Shown: positions 1 to 16,349 of the stretch, one piece after another
Layout of the letters: every line of letters begins with the position of its first letter
Position numbering within the stretch: position 1 is the first letter of the stretch
Source: Paraspadella gotoi
Taxonomy: Eukaryota > Chaetognatha
Direction: 5' to 3'
DNA length: 64,000 nt
Assembly: GCA_051294375.1 (NCBI GenBank)
Contig: CM119265.1
Coordinates: 2,022,311-2,086,310 of the forward strand
Notes under the pieces: generated by a model
The model's database searches: none
The model's input: the letters and a program-made list of their open reading frames with translations, nothing else
What the model was told of the DNA's origin: nothing
Position numbers and translations under genes: made by a program

Positions 1-1383
1 GCCTTTTGTTCGCGCTAGTCGATAGATCGCGCGTTTATCAGAGTAAGAAAAACGAACAAAATAACATCGATAGATGAAAAAAAGAAAATCCAGGGGGAAG
101 CCGTCACGTGACCGGCCTCGACCAATGGGAGCCCGGCAAATCCCAAGCCGGCTCCCTCCCTCATCCGGGTATACGAAAGCCTCAATTCTTTTTTCGTGCT
201 CATCTAGTTCGGTTGTTTCCTTACTGATTTCGCGTTTTTTCTTGACTTTTTCACGATTTTCTCGTATATCTACGTTCGAAACCCGCTCATTAGAAGTCAA
301 GTAGAGACGAACGTTCGGACAAGAAGTCTGACAGCCGAAAACGTTCGGACATGTCTCTAAACGTAGAGAGGGTTTGGAGATCCCTCGGGGCTTGAAGGTC
401 CTAGGGAGACCGAGCGGTCTCGCCCCACCGCCACCTGCCCCACCGCACCGCCTTCTCCCCCTTTTACCGTGGTTTTTGGCAGCCGATTCCGTCGGAGTTG
501 GGGACTCGGCCCGTACCAACCGACACTTTCCGTTGCCCGGCCGAGCGGTGGGGCTTAGTCCGAGGCGCCCTCTCTCGCTGCTCTCGGACCTAGTGGCGGC
601 CGGTCTGGTCATCCCCCACTGCCGGATGACGAGACCAGAGGACTGGAGTCTGTCCTTACGACGATGGTTTCGTCACTGAACAGCTTTTAGGAAGGATTTC
701 GACGATTTTCGCCGCGAGTCTCAGCGGCGTTTCGACGCTTTGGGGCGGTGAGTTTTTCCCGCCAGATGGCGTAGTGGGGGTTTTAGCTCGTTTTTCAAAC
801 GCCTCGCCTCCCTCTTTTGTTTCTCCTTTATTTCTTTCTTTCTTTTTTCGAATTATTCGATTTTTGGAATTTTAGAATTTTATTTCGTCTGTTTCGATCG
901 AAATAATTTTGTTGAAATAACCGCTTTCCTCCGCCTCTTGGCATGGGGCATTTCGTGGCGAGGCGGACCGATATGAGAATTTTTAATTCCTTTATGGAAT
1001 ATTAATTCTATATCGGTCCGCCTCGCCACGATCCACCGTCGTCCGCCCCTTTTTGTCTCCTACCATGCTTTTTCGTGGCTTTGGCGTGGCTTAGGGAAAG
1101 GGGGTTGGGGAGAAGGGAGGGGGGGGGTTCGGGAGTTTTTTCCGTTTATTTCTCGCGCTAATTTTGTTTACCGCTTACGTTTTTTTACATGTGACGATTC
1201 CATATCGGTCCGGTTTTTCTCTCCACTACGCTTCGCCTCGTTTGACGAGTCTCGAATTCCTTCCATGCTGTTCCGACTCCAGTAGGCGGCCCCCTCTCAG
1301 ATCGGGCGCCCGCCTCGGACCGTCACACGGTCTCGCCTCTACCCAAGCGTCATCGATCCCACACAGTGCCAGATCCGGACGCC
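1..1383. other. Upstream stretch without a recognised gene
   Basis: I found no convincing exon here. GC-rich (300-700) and pyrimidine-rich parts alternate. An open frame at 374-679 (101 codons, rich in Pro, Arg and Leu) resembles nothing I know and lacks the codon pattern of the neighbouring genes. The stretch includes the 79-base hairpin at 953-1031. Exons for the missing N-terminal half of the FIRRM-like protein would be expected upstream, but I do not see them. Confidence 0.5.
953..1031. repeat. 79-base perfect hairpin with 22-base arms
   Basis: The arms at 953-974 and 1010-1031 are perfect reverse complements and enclose a 35-base AT-rich core. The core recurs in inverted orientation at about 1563-1597, inside the first intron of the FIRRM-like gene, without the long arms. 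This looks like a very small inverted-repeat transposable element plus a related core fragment; no transposase is visible. Confidence 0.75.
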
Positions 1384-3611
1384 ATGTACTCCTCCGATTC
1401 AGCGGAGGAGGGAGAAGTTTCGTCTTCGGATGACGACATCGGCGGTTTTCGACGGCTTCCTGCCCACGAGCAGGTCAGCGCCGGTTCCAGGTTCGTTACA
1501 TGGCGTTTTCTTCGCTGCGTTGGGGAAGGGGTCTTCCTCACGGCCAACTGGAACTTGCTGGGATATAGAATTAATATTCCATAAAGGAATTAAAAATTTT
1601 ATTCCACGCCGACTCCTTTTTCTATAGGCTCCCCTTGCAATATCTACAGGTCCGATGTACGACGGTCGTCCTCAACGTCCGACTTCTCTCTACGAGATCC
1701 TCTGCCTTCGCCTCAATCACTTGGTCGGTCAACTTCCTCCTCGTTTCTTTCTTCTCGTCGAACCCTCCGTCCTCCGCCCCGTCGTCGAAGATCGCCCTCT
1801 GGCGGGGATGCTCGCCTCCGATCTTCTCTGCTTCCTGGCGCGGGTGGCGCCAAAGCAAGTGGCGTGGCGCCAGATGGTCTTTCTGACGGAGGTGTTTCGG
1901 ATGTCGAAGGGAAATAGGACGCTCGAGGTTCGTTACAAGAATAGGTATACGAATAAAATAACGAAATATACAAGTACTTTGTAATTATAATTATAAGAGT
2001 TTAATTTCAATTGCATATTGTCGTCTTGACGTTGAGACAACATATACGTCTAAAACTTTTTCGGTTCATTGTCTCAAATTCAAAATTAGTGTTTTGGACA
2101 TTTATATTAAATTATTAAATTATTATATTAAATTATTAAATTAAATTATTAATTAATTAATATGAAACCGACTCCAGCGCCTCTTGACACGATTGTACGA
2201 GTTTCTCCCTTCGTCTCGACGCGATGAACTTCGCCTTCGATTTCCCATCGCGAATTATCCTTCGCTCTGGTGCCTCTTCTCTCTCAGGGATTCCCCGGTG
2301 GCGGCTAAAGTATTACTATCAGTAACTTTTCATAATTAAAATTTATTTCAAATGTTTAAATCTTGAATCCTATTCTAACCCCCTTAGGAACTCTTCCTCA
2401 AACTAACGGCCGACTGGAACGCGTGCGGCGACGACGCCGTCGAGTTCGCCGCCACGGTCCGGCGCTGCGGTCGCATGATGTTCCGCCTCCGCGGCGCCGA
2501 CCTTTCCATCTTCGAGCGAATGATCCTCAAATTGATCAACGTGGTTTTGGGTCTTCTTCTCGATCCTCGATCCTCCAACGATTCCACTTCCCTCGATCCC
2601 GATTACCTCGTCTTCCTCGCCCACGCCCTCGACGTCACCCGCGACGCCGCCTTCGCCTCCGTCGACGAGATGCTCGACGACGACGACGCCCTTCGCGTCC
2701 TCCGCTTTTGCCGCCAACGACTCGATCGCGATCCTGTCGACGAGCGGTTCGACCAAGCCGTCTCCTGTTTACTGCTCGCTCTTTCGACACGCCGCTTCGG
2801 CGACCGGCGCCGCGAAGAGGCGCTGGAAGCGTTCATGCGGGCGGCGGCGATGCTGGCGCGGAGAAAGAACGCTTTCGCGGCGCTCAATTCTCTTCGCGCT
2901 CTGGAACGGCGCTCCGGCGTCGAAGACGACGCTCACTTCATCGCGGCGTTCCTGGTGTCCGACGAGGAACTGCGGCGAATCGCGCTCGGATTTTTCGCGA
3001 AAGAGATTGGCGGCGGCGGCGGCGGCGGCGGCGGCGTCGCTGGTGCGGTTAACATTTACGCGGTGCTGAAGAAGCAGTCCGAGTCTTTGTTCGAACTGGA
3101 GAGAAAAAAGAAGGCATCTGGAGAGAGAGACGAGGAGACGGTAGACAAAGATAGAGACGGAGAGACGAAGGAAGTAAAAGGGAAAACGAAAAAAGAGGAA
3201 GAAGAAGAAAATGGAATGGATTTCGCTTTGATGGAAGACGACGACGACGACGAGATATTCTCTCAAGCCGTGAGCGAGGTCTTTGGGGAAGGCAAAGACG
3301 AACGCGACGAAAAATCGTCGTCGCAACATTCGGAAGCTTCAATCGTCTTGATCGGAGTTGAAGAGGGAAAGAAGATCGATTCCAAATCCGTCGAGAGAGA
3401 AGACCCCGAGACGATGGAGGGAAAAGAAAAGGAGGATAAGGACCTCCAACGCCTCGTCGACAACTCCCTCGTGGAACTCCGCGTCGGCGTCGAGACTCTC
3501 GCTTCTCATTGTCGAATCTGGAAAGGATCGTCGAGTCGAGACGGAAAACTTCCGAGTCGAACTCAAGAGGAGATTCGTCGATTGCGTCAAGAGTTGAAAA
3601 AGTGTATCTGA
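1384..3611 (+). CDS. FIRRM: FIRRM (C1orf112)-like protein, C-terminal half
   Basis: Exons are 1384-1473, 1628-1927, 2178-2309 and 2388-3611, all joined in phase 0 with GT-AG borders (581 codons). FIRRM partners the AAA ATPase FIGNL1 and controls RAD51 removal from DNA. The assignment rests on recalled similarity to the human protein: a helical stretch around residues 50-105 with a CFLAR motif, a following block starting LLTRLYEF, and a C-terminal helix with a conserved Leu/Glu/Trp-Lys pattern. Residues from about 380 to 490 hold a poly-Gly run and a charged Lys/Glu/Asp-rich insert. The human protein has roughly 480 residues before the first conserved block. Here only a 30-residue acidic Ser-rich start exon is seen, and position 1366 could be an internal acceptor instead of a start region. 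Either the N-terminal exons lie before the window or the gene is shortened. Confidence 0.7.
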
Positions 3612-3923
3612 TTTTGATATTAGAATTAAGTTTTATTTTGAGATAATTATTGTTTGCCTATGCACGTAAATCTCATAATGAAACTAATGCTAATAAGTCC
3701 TTGTGGATGAGATTGAAAGTGACTCTCATCTCTATTTTTTTCGTCGATGCCTTTTTTCCCCCCTCTTTTTGACTTTTGTTTTTGGTTCTTGTTAAAAATA
3801 TTTAAATTGTTTCGTTCTGTTTGGAGATATATTATTATTAACGCGTTTTTTTTCTTGTTACGTTTACACCCAGAACGACGTATATCATGTGTTGAAGCTA
3901 TTTTAAGAAAGAATCTCGTCAAA
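3612..3923. other. Spacer FIRRM-MRPS24
   Basis: This AT-rich 312-base spacer has no coding signal. A pyrimidine-poor but usable AG lies at 3906-3907, 17 bases before the MRPS24 start codon. Confidence 0.5.
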
Positions 3924-4631
3924 ATGTTAAGACTCACGACGACTTGCCGAGTCATCGCCGTCGTCGGCCGCGAAACGTTGGAGTCGGCGACGTCGCGTCT
4001 TCGATCGACGCCGGAAGTGACGCCGGTTTTGGCACCGGCGACGCGTAGATCGGAAAGGAGCGCCGAGTTCCATTCGTCGGCGTCGCTGGCTAAAACTCGA
4101 GCGGGAAAATTTTATCCTACGAGTAAGATTGCTGTTTGAAAGTTCCACTTGACGATGATTCACCACTGTCGGTCATCGTCTTAATGACTGAGCGGGCTAA
4201 ATCTTCTCCATTGAATCCTGCTTCATGGGTTCAATCCCTGGGTATCCAGTGTCAAGAGGCAGTCACAGAGGGTCTGTATTTCCCAAAGGCGATCCTAACA
4301 TTTCCATACCCTTTTTATCTGCTCATTAGCTCATGTTGGTGTCAATTAAAATAAAACTAAAAAAGGTCGGTCAGTCCGTAAATAATGCACGTTTATGCTC
4401 CTTCCTCTTTCCCAAATCTAGAGAACCAGTCGAACCACCTGACCTACGAGATGTCTCAACGACCTCAATACGTCGGCGTCACCAAATCCTGGAACACTAT
4501 CAACGCCGCCAACTTCTTCGTCCACGATCGTCCGCGCGACAAGGCCCACGTCGCCATCGAAGACATCTTCATCAGGAAGTTTGTTCGAGGAGTTTGGCAC
4601 GGGCTCTTTGCGTCCGAGCTTGTTATTAAGA

Positions 4632-4676
<45 letters not shown>

Positions 4677-5683
4677 AGTCTTACTTCTTCAACTCAGGAA
4701 ACTTAACGTGATCACACTCTGCGGATTCGTGATTCGGTCGGGACTCTCGCCGAAAAAAATGTACTTTCTCATCGTGAGTTCCGTTTTTTTTTCTTTTCTT
4801 TTTTTTTGAAAGGGAGAGAGAGAGAGGGGGGGGAGAAAACATCGTCAATGTTAATAACATCAACGGAATGGACCTATAAACGGACTTGGTTGGCCTAGTG
4901 ATGTGATTGCTCGTCTCCTTCACGAATCATCAGAATACCGACGAATCACAGACCTTACTTCAACCTTAGAATGACCAATGACCGACAGAGGAACCGACGG
5001 AGGGATTGATGGTCAAAATTGCTAAGAGAACTCTAGGCATTCATCTCTACACCGAAACTCAAGAAAGAACTCTTCTTCAAATAATTATTGAAGAAGAGTT
5101 CTTTCTTGAGTTTCGGTGTAGAGATGAATGCCTAGTTCTCTTAGCAATTTTGACCATCAATCCCTCCGTCGGTTCCTCTGTCGGTCATTGGTCATTCTAA
5201 GGTTGAAGTAAGGTCTGTGATTCGTCGGTATTCTGATGATTCGTGAAGGAGACGAGCAATCACATCACTAGGCCAACCAAGTCCGTTTATAGGTCCATTC
5301 CGTTGATGATAATATGGTGGACTAAAATCCACCAATCGTTCATCAGCGGCCATTGGTGCCGGAGGCAAGTCATTCGCCTCCCAACCCAAAGGTCCGGGGT
5401 TCTAGCCCGGTGGCCGCCTAGCAGTTAAGAGGGACGGGGCGCTTAACCCGCCTGTAACACGGTGTTACAGCCTGATCCGAAGCTCAGGGACTGCTTATAT
5501 TCAACGGTTCTGTCACTAACTCTTAACAATTATTACTGTCTCTTTAATAATTTATTAACCCCCCCCCATCATTTTCGTGAGGGCTTCACCGAAGAGATGC
5601 TGTCGGCTATCCTCAAGTGTCCCGTCAACATGGATTTCCAAACTGTGACCAGGGACAGGGACTTGACCTTCAAAAGCATTTGA
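3924..5683 (+). CDS. MRPS24: Mitochondrial small ribosomal subunit protein S24 (uS3m)
   Basis: Exons are 3924-4122, 4422-4632, 4698-4773 and 5582-5683 (195 residues; human 167). The phases fit at each GT-AG junction. The protein is a structural component of the mitoribosome small subunit. The conserved part runs from about residue 95 and contains IEDIFIRKF, a Leu-Cys-x-Phe-Val-Ile strand, SPKKMYFLIGF and KCPVNMDFQTV, close to the family pattern. The first about 65 residues are rich in Arg, Ser, Thr and Ala, as expected of a mitochondrial targeting sequence. Intron 2 opens with a (GA)n run directly after the donor. Intron 3 carries a 450-base palindrome and a tRNA-derived repeat, and intron 1 holds another. 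Confidence 0.92.
4160..4330 (+). repeat. tRNA-derived SINE-like element in MRPS24 intron 1
   Basis: A box A-like sequence (TGACTGAGCGG, 4185-4195) is followed 31 bases later by a good box B (GGGTTCAATCC, 4227-4237). This is the spacing of an internal RNA polymerase III promoter. The rest does not fold into a complete tRNA. The ends are not defined because no second copy is present. Confidence 0.5.
4634..4672. repeat. (GA)n microsatellite beside a 5' splice site
   Basis: A pure GA run begins inside the donor GTGAGA of MRPS24 intron 2 and fills most of that 65-base intron. Confidence 0.9.
4859..5308. mobile_element. 450-base near-perfect palindromic MITE
   Basis: The two arms of about 220 bases are almost exact reverse complements around a 7-base centre at 5081-5087, with only small indels. 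The outer sequence (CATCAACGGAATGG and its complement) recurs at both ends of a second element at 16433-16692. There is no open frame for a transposase. It lies wholly inside MRPS24 intron 3, so the unspliced transcript could form a very long hairpin. Confidence 0.85.
5335..5460 (+). repeat. tRNA-Gly-like SINE head
   Basis: A 72-base block (about 5347-5418) has a 7-base acceptor-like pair (GCGGCCA with TGGCCGC), a T-arm-like CCGGG/CCCGG hairpin with the loop GTTCTAG, and a segment TTCGCCTCCCA similar to the anticodon arm of tRNA-Gly(CCC). The D-arm region does not fold, so this is a decayed tRNA or a SINE head and not a working tRNA gene. It directly follows the palindromic element. Confidence 0.5.
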
Positions 5684-6252
5684 GTTTCGATGCTCAACTT
5701 TGTCACGAGGGGGAGGGACATTCGATCATTAACCACACGTCGGGTCTTTCTGACTCGACTCCTGCTCGACGGAAGAGTCGAGTGGTCAATGGAAGAGTCG
5801 ATTGGTCAATGGAAGATTCCGAATTTACGCCGTAAAGAAGGAGAAAAAAACTAAAATCCATTTTCCTTCCGTAAATTATAATCATTTTTCTCGTTCGACT
5901 TTTTGTCGTCTCGTGGTTTTCTTCGTTTTTTCCTCGGATCGCTCACCTGTTTGTCTATTAGTCTCACCCCCCTTATTTTTCCCCACCTCCTCATATCTCA
6001 TTCCTTTCTCTGCTCCTAATCTTCAACGTTTCTCGGATTCATGCCTCAATTTCCCTTCGCCTTCTCCCAATCCCTTTTATCGTCTTTCGTCCGCCTTAGC
6101 GCATTTCCTCCTTTTTTCTCCCCAAAGTTAAAAACTGTTTTGTTTTTCCCGTTGACAGAAAAAAATAAACAATTCGGGAATATCCTTTTTTTTAAAAAAA
6201 AAAAAGACTTTAAAAACGCCTCCAACAACAACAACCACAACGAGAAGAAAAG
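5684..6252. other. Spacer MRPS24-SMNDC1
   Basis: No gene is seen. A direct repeat (GGTCAATGGAAGA type) lies near 5789-5818, then a strongly pyrimidine-rich region. A splice acceptor-like TTTTTCCCGTTGACAG ends at 6158, about 95 bases before the start codon of SMNDC1. Confidence 0.5.
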
Positions 6253-8364
6253 ATGGACGACCTAGAGACGTACAAGGCTCAGCTGGAGCAGGTGGAGGCG
6301 GCGTTGACGACGGATCCGGAGAGCGAGGATCTCCTCAAACTCAAGAAGGATCTCGACGAAGTCATCAACCTCACCATGGAGTTGGCGCAGGTGAGGCGCG
6401 AGGAGTGTTAGGGGGACGAATCCTCGGAAGTGTCAAGTCGAGGCGTGGCGGAAAGTCTCGCTCCAACCAGGGGATGATTGATTGTAGCAGATATATCCCT
6501 CTGTTATATGATCACCCTGGAATCTACGCTGTAATAGATCAGAAGAGAAACATTTTAATTGCAACAATTCAGTAAATAAATTGTAATTTCTAGTATATTC
6601 GTTTATGAAACGAACTTTATCTCCTTCCGCCCCCTTCCCTCCTCCTCTTAACTCACCTCTGCAGCCGACGGCGTCGACTTCCTTCACGTCCGCCTTCACC
6701 GACGAGTCGGCCTCCTCCTCCTCATCCCCTTTCTCCTCGTCCCGCTCCGCTCCGCCGGCGCCGGCTGCCGCTCCCGCCAACCCCGCCTCTCAGAGCGTCT
6801 TCGCGACGGCGAGATCGAAACACGCTCGAGCTTGGAAGCCGGGTGGGTCTCGTTGTGGGGGGTTGGGGTGGAGGAAGGAAGGGGGGTTGTTAAGGAAAGG
6901 GGGTTGGATTTTGTTTGTACTCAACTAATCGATGCGTCGTATTTAATCCCGCAGTTCCCCTTTTTTCTCTTTTTTTTTTTTTTTTCGCCGAATTCTCTCT
7001 TTTCTACTGATCTTTTTTCTCTCTCTATCTCTCTCACGCCCTCTGAACTCTCTCTGTCTCTCGTACTTTCTCTCATTCTCTCTCTAGCTCGAGAAAAGGT
7101 TTAAGTGAAATCGTGACGTGCGCTCGAAATATCACCCGATATCTCTCTCGTCCTCTCGCGGCGCCGGCGTCGCCCTTTGACGTCGCGCCCCCATGGGTGG
7201 CGCCGCCAAATTCCTCGAGAAATGTTTTGGGCGCCGCAGGTGACGGATAATTTGCAGGGCCTGGAAATGGACAGACGGCGATCGCGCGGGCGACGTCCTT
7301 TTTTTTTTTTTTTACATTTTACGTCTTTTTATATTTTTTCCCAAAGAATTTTACCTAAGAAACTATTTTTGTTTCTCGATTTCTTTCTCTGGTAGGCGGT
7401 GAGAGAAGCGCCAACGACCGAGATATACTTTATTAGAGTGAGTTAATATTTAATTATTTTTTTAACGCCATACTGTAAAGTTAAACATGTGAATAGCGTT
7501 AAACAATATTTTTTTTTAAAAAAGAGTACTTTTTTTAAAACCCGCGATGGTGCTGCGTTGCCTCGCTTTGCCGATATTAACGTGTGTTTCTCTCCCTGCT
7601 CCCATCCCCGCCACAACTTTCATTACCACTACCACTCCATCGTCTCGACATCGCGCCACCACGCCACGCCGTCCCCACCCTTCAGGCGACCGTTGCATGG
7701 CTCCATGGAATGACGGGAAATTCCACCCTGCGAAGATCGATGAAATCATTGACGAGAACGTCTGTTCCGTTGCTTTCGAAGGATATGGTCAGACCGAGGT
7801 GGCCATGCTGACAAAGATTTTGCCCTACTTTAAGGACGACAGCGTGAGTTATGAATTAATAAATGATTAGATAAATAATTCTTAGGTAGAGAGAGATTTA
7901 ATCTTGCAACCTCATTGCTGCCACCAAGTGAAAAAATATTTGAATAATTTTTCAACTTTTTTCCAGGACGCGCCTGGAAAGCGAGCCATGTCAAAGAGAG
8001 ATCTGGTGGAGAGAGAGAAGGAGAGGAAGAAGAAGAAGAAGGCGAGGTGGATGGACAAAGTGAAGGAGATCGAGGAGACGCGGGAGAAGGAAAAGGACAA
8101 GTGGCAGCACTTCAACCAAAAGGCCATCAGCAGGAGCAAGAAGGGTGAGTCTTTGTTGGACTAGAGAAGCGATGCATCCTAGAGGCTTGACTTGACTCTC
8201 TCCCAACTCCAGGCACGATCAAGAAAAGCATCTTTGCCACCCCGGAAGATGGGCGTGGCCGCGTTGGCTTCGGCACGTGCGGCATGGGAGGCAAGGACAT
8301 GACCAAGAACGAGAAGGTCACGCACTGGAAGCCCACGCACGAGCAGGCCAACAGGCGGAAGTGA
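6253..8364 (+). CDS. SMNDC1: Survival motor neuron domain protein 1 (splicing factor SPF30)
   Basis: Exons are 6253-6390, 6665-6842, 7686-7843, 7967-8144 and 8213-8364 (267 residues; human 238). SPF30 is a nuclear protein needed for spliceosome assembly. Its Tudor domain binds symmetrically dimethylated arginines of Sm proteins. The start YKAQLEQVEAAL and the helix LKLKKDLDEVI match the family N terminus. A Ser/Pro/Ala-rich linker follows, then the Tudor domain from WKPGDRC at about residue 102 through FEGYGQTEV. A Lys/Arg/Glu-rich helix and a C-terminal GTIKKSIFATPE block complete the family plan. The linker is longer than in human. Confidence 0.93.
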
Positions 8365-12406
<4,042 letters not shown>

Positions 12407-13108
12407 TGTTGATGTTGATGATGCTGGAGAAACTGATGGAGACGACGATCTTACCCACCGCCCCCCCAATGTCGTCGTCGTCGTCGTCGCTCCCATCCAC
12501 TTTTTTTTCTCTCTCGACTTTTTCCGTCGCCTTCGACAAAATATTGACGCTGTTTTTTTTTTACTTACTAACGTTTCTTCATGTTCTCACAGATGTACGT
12601 TGGTTACATTGTTTATACAATATACATCAACTGTTGCTTGTTGACTTTCCCCGTCGCCCATTTTTTCGTCGTTACGATTTCCGAGTCTTGAATTCGATTG
12701 TTAAGTTGAAACTTTAAAAAAAAAAAAGAAACTTGGTTAAACTTATATGGGTTGTTATCATATTTTTTTTATATACGTTCGTCCAACGTCCATTTTTTCT
12801 CTCTCTCTCATGCTCGGATCAACGACTTTATTTTTTTGGATATTTTTATTTTACAGGTAAATTAAGGGAAATTTGTTAAACCCGCGCCTTCCATATTTGT
12901 GACTGAAATGACTTGATAAAAATGTTCTTCCTTCAGTCGCGGAACGGTTATCAATTAAAACGTTTTTCATTGACATTGATGAGCTGTTAAAAGTTGAGGC
13001 TTGTTTGAAACCAAACTTCACTTTTAGTTTTAGTACAAATCTGTCATTTTTGCGCGATTCCTCCTCTTCCTCCTCCTCTTCTTCCTCAACATTCCCCCCC
13101 CCCCGAAA
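12407..13108. other. Spacer ZCCHC10-zinc finger gene
   Basis: This is T-rich and pyrimidine-rich sequence with no coding signal. A homopolymer C run sits directly before the next start codon. Confidence 0.5.
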
Positions 13109-14140
13109 ATGGACCTCCTCAAGTCTGACGTGGAAGTCTTCGAGGGAGTCTTCGTCAAGATGCTCGACCTTTTCGCCGCCGAACTCTCCTCGGGAGGTTG
13201 GAGCATCTTCCGCACGGAGAAACACATCATCATGGAGATTTCGCCCAAGCGGTCGTCGGAGACCGAGACGCCGCCGACGAAGATAGAAGTTGACAGCATC
13301 CAAGGCGTCACGCTCGACTCCGGCGACGCGGCGTCGGCGGCGGAAGAGACGCGCGACGGCGCCGCGAGTCGATTCGGCTTCGTCGCCGATTCTTCCCTCG
13401 ATTCTTCCCTCGAGGATTTCGACGCCGGTTTCCATGAAAACGGCGTCATCGTTCCCGAGAATTCCTTTCGCGATCTCGATTTCGACGCCGCCGTCGACGA
13501 GGCCTTGGGTCCGGTGCTTCATTGGACGGCGCCCACGACGCCGATCGATGACGAAACGGCGCTGGTGGACGTGAAGCCTCTCTTCGTCGGACCCGACCTC
13601 CAAGTTCGCTGCGTCCAGTGCGACAAGACATTCGCCAACGTTCGTCATCTTCGTCGTCACGTCAAAGCCGTTCATCTCGGACTCAAACACAAGTGCGACT
13701 ATTGCGGCGGACTCTACGCTCGACACGACGGACTGCTAAATCACATCAACTCAATTCACTTGACCGTCGGCCGGCGGCGGCGAGATCCCGGCGGCGGCGG
13801 CGAAAAAACGCCGCCGTTTGAGAAGAAAAAGTCGGAGCCGCCTCCGTCGCCGCTTCGCAAGATGAATCACCGCCAGCCGCGAAAGGACCTCGTCTGCGCC
13901 AGGAAGCTACGCGGAGAAGATGGGCGGTCCCTGATGGAATGTCCCTATTGCAGGCGTCAATGGGACTCTTGCACGTTGCTGCAGATGCACCTCAAGACTT
14001 CGCACAAGGGGAAGATCCATCTCTGCCAACAGTGCTACACTCTCTTCATTAGTCCCTGGAAACTCAAGCGTCATTTGGAGGTTCACAAGAAGCAACCGAT
14101 CTTGGAAAACGCTGGCGGCCCGGCGGAGCTCAACTCATGA
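13109..14140 (+). CDS. Intronless C2H2 zinc finger protein, four fingers
   Basis: A single open frame of 343 residues starts at ATG 13109 in an AAAATGG context. Four C2H2 fingers are visible, beginning at Cys168, about Cys196, Cys278 and Cys306. A Gly/Pro/Arg-rich linker splits them into two pairs, and each ends in the usual His-x3/4-His. The N-terminal 110 residues are acidic with no domain I recognise. DNA binding is likely from the fingers, but the target and gene family are unknown. No orthologue can be named. Confidence 0.85.
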   Translation: MDLLKSDVEVFEGVFVKMLDLFAAELSSGGWSIFRTEKHIIMEISPKRSSETETPPTKIEVDSIQGVTLDSGDAASAAEETRDGAASRFGFVADSSLDSSLEDFDAGFHENGVIVPENSFRDLDFDAAVDEALGPVLHWTAPTTPIDDETALVDVKPLFVGPDLQVRCVQCDKTFANVRHLRRHVKAVHLGLKHKCDYCGGLYARHDGLLNHINSIHLTVGRRRRDPGGGGEKTPPFEKKKSEPPPSPLRKMNHRQPRKDLVCARKLRGEDGRSLMECPYCRRQWDSCTLLQMHLKTSHKGKIHLCQQCYTLFISPWKLKRHLEVHKKQPILENAGGPAELNS

Positions 14141-14356
14141 ATTATGCTTTACTTTTTTCCACGGAAAAAAAAATCCTTTTTTTTTAATTAATTTAAAATC
14201 CCTCGTCCTATTTATACTTAGTCATTTTATTTTTTTTGATAATTAGAAAAAAAAAGTGTGGAGTTGTCCCGTTCCAAAAAAAATTTACAATTTAGACTAG
14301 TATTGTCAACTTGAGTTTATAATTTATTCCCGGCCGTGCAAACGGATACAGATAGT

Positions 14357-14407
<51 letters not shown>

Positions 14408-14612
14408 CTTGCTTAATAATCAAAGATCTCGCTATTCTCTAATTTTTTTTTTCAATAAATGTGATCGCCATATACTTAGTCTTATCATCATCGCTTGTCT
14501 ATTTTATATTTTTAATGTTAATTTGTGATAACGAAGATCTTAAATTTTAAACGTTTTCTTCGTGTCGCAGTTTTTTCTAATTTAAACAAACAAAGAATCT
14601 CCCTTTTCCGGG
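14141..14612. other. Spacer zinc finger gene-SNRNP27
   Basis: This T-rich spacer contains a (CT)n microsatellite at 14359-14404. An acceptor-like CTTCGTGTCGCAG ends at 14570, 42 bases before the SNRNP27 start. Confidence 0.55.
14359..14404. repeat. (CT)n microsatellite
   Basis: A pure CT dinucleotide run of about 46 bases in the spacer. Confidence 0.95.
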
Positions 14613-15125
14613 ATGCCTCGCTCTCGCTCCCGCTCCCCGGGTCGACGCGATCGTCACCGCCGCTCCCGATCTCGCTCTCACGATCGTCGTCGTCATCGTC
14701 ACCGCGATCGATCTCGCTCCCCCGGCGGATCCTCTCGCTCTCACCATCGCTCGCACAAACGGTCTCGGTCTCGCTCTCCCGGCGCCGGACACCGACGCCG
14801 CCGCTCCAAGTCTCCCGACATTTTCAACAAGGCGGCGCCGCCGAGCGCCTCGCGTCATTCGACGGAATTGGACGTGACGACGGGCGCCACGAATCCGGAG
14901 ATGCTCACTCCCGACCTGCAGGCGCCCGTCGATGGAGAGTTGACTGAGGAATCTCTGGCGATGATGGAACTCATGGGATTCGGTGGATTCGATTCAACCA
15001 AAGGGAAAAAGCACACGGACGGATCCACCAAAGCTCATGGGTCCAGTCTGCAAGTCAAGAGAAAGTACAGGCAGTACATGAACAGGCGGGGGGGCTTCAA
15101 CAGGCCCTTGGACAGAGTCGCTTGA
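14613..15125 (+). CDS. SNRNP27: U4/U6.U5 tri-snRNP 27 kDa protein
   Basis: A single exon encodes 170 residues (human 155). The first about 70 residues are an Arg/Ser dipeptide domain. After a variable Ala/Thr linker comes the conserved tail: [15 protein letters not shown], a Lys/His patch, [17 protein letters not shown] and the end. That tail is diagnostic of the family. The protein is part of the tri-snRNP and helps fix the 5' splice site register in the active spliceosome. No intron interrupts the frame. Confidence 0.95.
   Translation: MPRSRSRSPGRRDRHRRSRSRSHDRRRHRHRDRSRSPGGSSRSHHRSHKRSRSRSPGAGHRRRRSKSPDIFNKAAPPSASRHSTELDVTTGATNPEMLTPDLQAPVDGELTEESLAMMELMGFGGFDSTKGKKHTDGSTKAHGSSLQVKRKYRQYMNRRGGFNRPLDRVA

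Positions 15126-16349
<1,224 letters not shown>

Noticed and set aside
2363-3052. Arg-rich 229-codon frame over the FIRRM last exon
   Set aside because: It is a frame-shifted shadow of the real FIRRM-like exon, which has the conserved sequence and matching splice phases.
5347-5418. Functional tRNA-Gly gene
   Set aside because: Acceptor and T arms pair, but the D arm does not fold and the anticodon arm is irregular, so it is a relic or a SINE head.
12851-13726. Minus-strand open frame of 291 codons across the zinc finger gene
   Set aside because: It is antisense to a clear C2H2 coding frame and has no domain or start context of its own; GC-rich codons create such shadows.
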